The notes under the pieces are model-generated. The model ran no database searches. It had not been told where the DNA came from and worked only from the letters and a program-made list of their open reading frames with translations. A stretch of DNA of 64,000 nucleotides from Mangifera indica (lineage: Eukaryota; Streptophyta; Magnoliopsida; Sapindales; Anacardiaceae): the NCBI RefSeq assembly GCF_011075055.1, contig NC_058151.1, forward strand, positions 10,806,251 to 10,870,250. The letters are read 5' to 3'. Of the stretch, positions 61,996-64,000 are shown one piece after another (position 1 is the stretch's first letter; each line of letters opens with the position of its first letter). Both the position numbers and the translations under genes were made by a program.

Positions 61996-62725
61996 GGCCA
62001 AAGGATTATTTTCCATTGAAACTATACTGAATTCTCAAAGTTCCTCCCGTTAATTTTGAAAATCTTGTTTATCCACCCATAACCGTTTAAATATGTTAAT
62101 TTTAAGGATAAAATCATTATTTTATATTTAATATTAAAAATAAACTTAAATATGATTTCATTTCCCCCCCTAAATTTAAAAAACTAATTTTTCTCTTCTA
62201 AACCAAGTTTGAAAAAATCACATTGCCCCCCTAGGGTTTAGTTTCAAAATCCGTTCACTTTCTCTAGTGCCATCACTGATTATCTCTCCCTCCCGACAGT
62301 TTCCCTTCCTCCGACGGCCCGCCTCAACTCTACCCCAACCCATTCAACGCCGAGAGATGTTGTCTAGGAAGAGAAATCGTCTTCCCAAAAGACGTCTCTC
62401 AACGTCGGATGAGTTGTGGCGGAGTTGAGACGAGTTGTCAGAGGAAAGAAATCGTCAGGAGAGAGAGACGACTGGCAATGACGCCGGAGAAAATGAACGG
62501 ATTTTGAAACTAAACCCTAGGGGGGAGAAATGTGATCTGTTCAAACTTGGTTTAGGGGATAAAATATTAGTTTTTAAACTTTTAGGGGGAAAATGAGATT
62601 AAATTTTTAAGGGTTAGGGTTCCGTTAAATTTAACCAATTATAGGTGGGTAAATAGTGTTTTTAAAATTAACGAGGGAAATTTTGGAAAATCAACATACT
62701 TTGGGTGGGAAATAGTCCTTTGGCC
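61996..62725. mobile_element. foldback Mutator-like element, subfamily A (730 bp)
   Basis: Target duplication TAATTTAAA (61987-61995) / TAATCTAAA (62726-62734), 8 of 9 matching. The ends GGCCAAAGGATTATTTTCC and GGAAATAGTCCTTTGGCC are inverse copies. The interior closely parallels the element at 49093-49885, including the CT-rich and GA-rich inner arms. Confidence 0.85.
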
Positions 62726-63094
62726 TAATCTAAAAAAATGAAATTATCAAGATAAAATAATAATTTTACTTTCTATTATTATTGTTTCATTAGTTGCGTT
62801 TAATTTTGAGTAGGAAAGCATGGTTTAGTTTGATTTTAGGTAAAAAAAAGTGTTATTTATGTAATTTATGGGTGAGGATGTGTGCTAAGGCCAAATATTG
62901 GGCGGGAAAATGTGATTCACTCCTAGAATGATAAGATCTTTCAACAACATATAGATACAACTTTCCCGAAATCATACTCCAATTAAAATTCAATTGGTGA
63001 TATTTTAACACGTGGGAATAATTCAGTCAAGAACAATAATGTCATTTTGGATTTTTAATTTCTTATTTTTAGCATTGAATACTTATAGGAATAT

Positions 63095-63290
63095 TTTGAT
63101 TAATAAAATTATATATATATTTTAAATATATAAATATATATTTTTATATATTATTATGTGATTAAATAATTTTAAATTTTTAATAAAATAATCTTCAATC
63201 ATATAATAATACGTATAAATATACATATATTTATATACTTATGTATATATTTATATATTTAAAATAAATATACATATTATTGGTTATGAT
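63095..63290. repeat. AT-rich MITE-like repeat (family M1)
   Basis: TATTATGTGATTAAATAATT is answered by AATCATATAATAATACGTAT around a TTTTAAATTTTTAATAAAA centre, as in the other copies. Confidence 0.45.
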
Positions 63291-63617
63291 CCAATGTCTT
63301 TCTTATTCTAGGGTGTGTTTTTTATCAAATTAACTTTGATTCGAAGGGTATTTCTCCTCTGATTTTTTGCCACAATGGCATTTTCTCACCCCTTCAAACC
63401 TTAAAAATGATATTTTCTCATCTTTTATTAAATTTTTTTAATAAAATTCATTAAATTTAAAGATAAACATACCCAAAAAGAAAAAAAAAAAGAAACCCTT
63501 TATTATTTTAATTTTTTACCAAAATTAGATAATATTGTAGTTCAAAACTTTATGAAAATATATTTTCATTATACTATCATCAACAACAGTTATAATCATC
63601 TCAGTAAAATCTAATTC

Positions 63618-63797
63618 CGATTGAATTATCCATCTCAATGCAATTTCGATTGGAATTGCATAATTTAGATGCAATTTATACTAAATCTCATCATTCTGAT
63701 GTAATTTCAATTTGAATGACATTGAGATATGCAATTTGGTTGGAATCACACCATCTCAATGCGATTCCAACTAAATCATACCATTATGATGCAATTA
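63618..63797. repeat. 30-bp minisatellite, six units
   Basis: Six imperfect units of exactly 30 bp follow each other, each ending in a form of GATGCAATTT or CAATGCGATTC. Units start at 63618, 63648, 63678, 63708, 63738 and 63768. Decay of the period is seen after 63797. Confidence 0.7.
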
Positions 63798-64000
63798 TAA
63801 TAGAAATTTCAAATGTAATTAATACAATTATGAGTTTGAGACTAGTCAAAGTTAGGGTTAGGTTTTGAAGATATGAGTCCAAATAATAATTTTTAAGTTA
63901 GTAAAAGAAAAATAATTTACTTGTATTTTTTTAAGTATAAGTGATATTAATTATATGATATTATATATCCCTTAATTAATGATTCAACCTTAATTAATGG

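Overview
This is a plant nuclear genome window, most likely from a eudicot. It is very AT-rich, has spliced genes with canonical GT/AG borders, carries a nuclear-type tRNA-Asn, and is dominated by decayed Ty1-copia retrotransposons and short foldback or MITE-like DNA elements. The species cannot be named from the sequence alone.

Three intact protein genes can be modelled, all on the + strand. (1) A double-stranded-RNA-binding protein with two dsRBDs: 5 exons, 31195-40853, 406 aa; its third intron holds a whole copia element. (2) A bHLH transcription factor of the RHD6/RSL1 root-hair class: 4 exons, 43408-44783, 270 aa. (3) An ARM-repeat protein: 2 exons, 58137-60585, 383 aa. In each model the exon lengths sum to a multiple of three and the protein stays in frame across every junction. 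There is also a minus-strand tRNA-Asn(GUU) at 27741-27814 and an intronless, broken UFD1-like pseudogene at 24081-24987.

Layout. 1-819: no gene seen. 820-10689: one old copia element with four other elements nested in it (a foldback DNA element and a LINE-like insertion in its 5' LTR, a foldback element in its coding region, a 1.7-kb near-perfect inverted repeat in its 3' LTR). 10690-16526: gene-free, with retroelement scraps. 16527-24055: a minus-strand copia element whose untranslated leader carries a dense cluster of W-box and G-box hexamers. 24081-24987: UFD1 pseudogene. 25573-28972: two separate tandem duplications on either side of the tRNA. 29768-30147: a solo LTR of the 16527-24055 family. 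31195-44783: the dsRBD gene and the bHLH gene. 44784-58136: gene-free, rich in foldback elements and MITEs. 58137-60585: ARM gene. 60586-64000: another foldback element, a MITE-like repeat and a 30-bp minisatellite.

The three genes show no shared pathway; they look like ordinary neighbours in a repeat-rich region. The most notable structures are the copia insertion whose target-site duplication copied the splice donor of the dsRBD gene, the large family of foldback elements with 9-bp target duplications, the 1.7-kb hairpin, and the W-box cluster in a retroelement leader. I found no clear case of a wholly new system.
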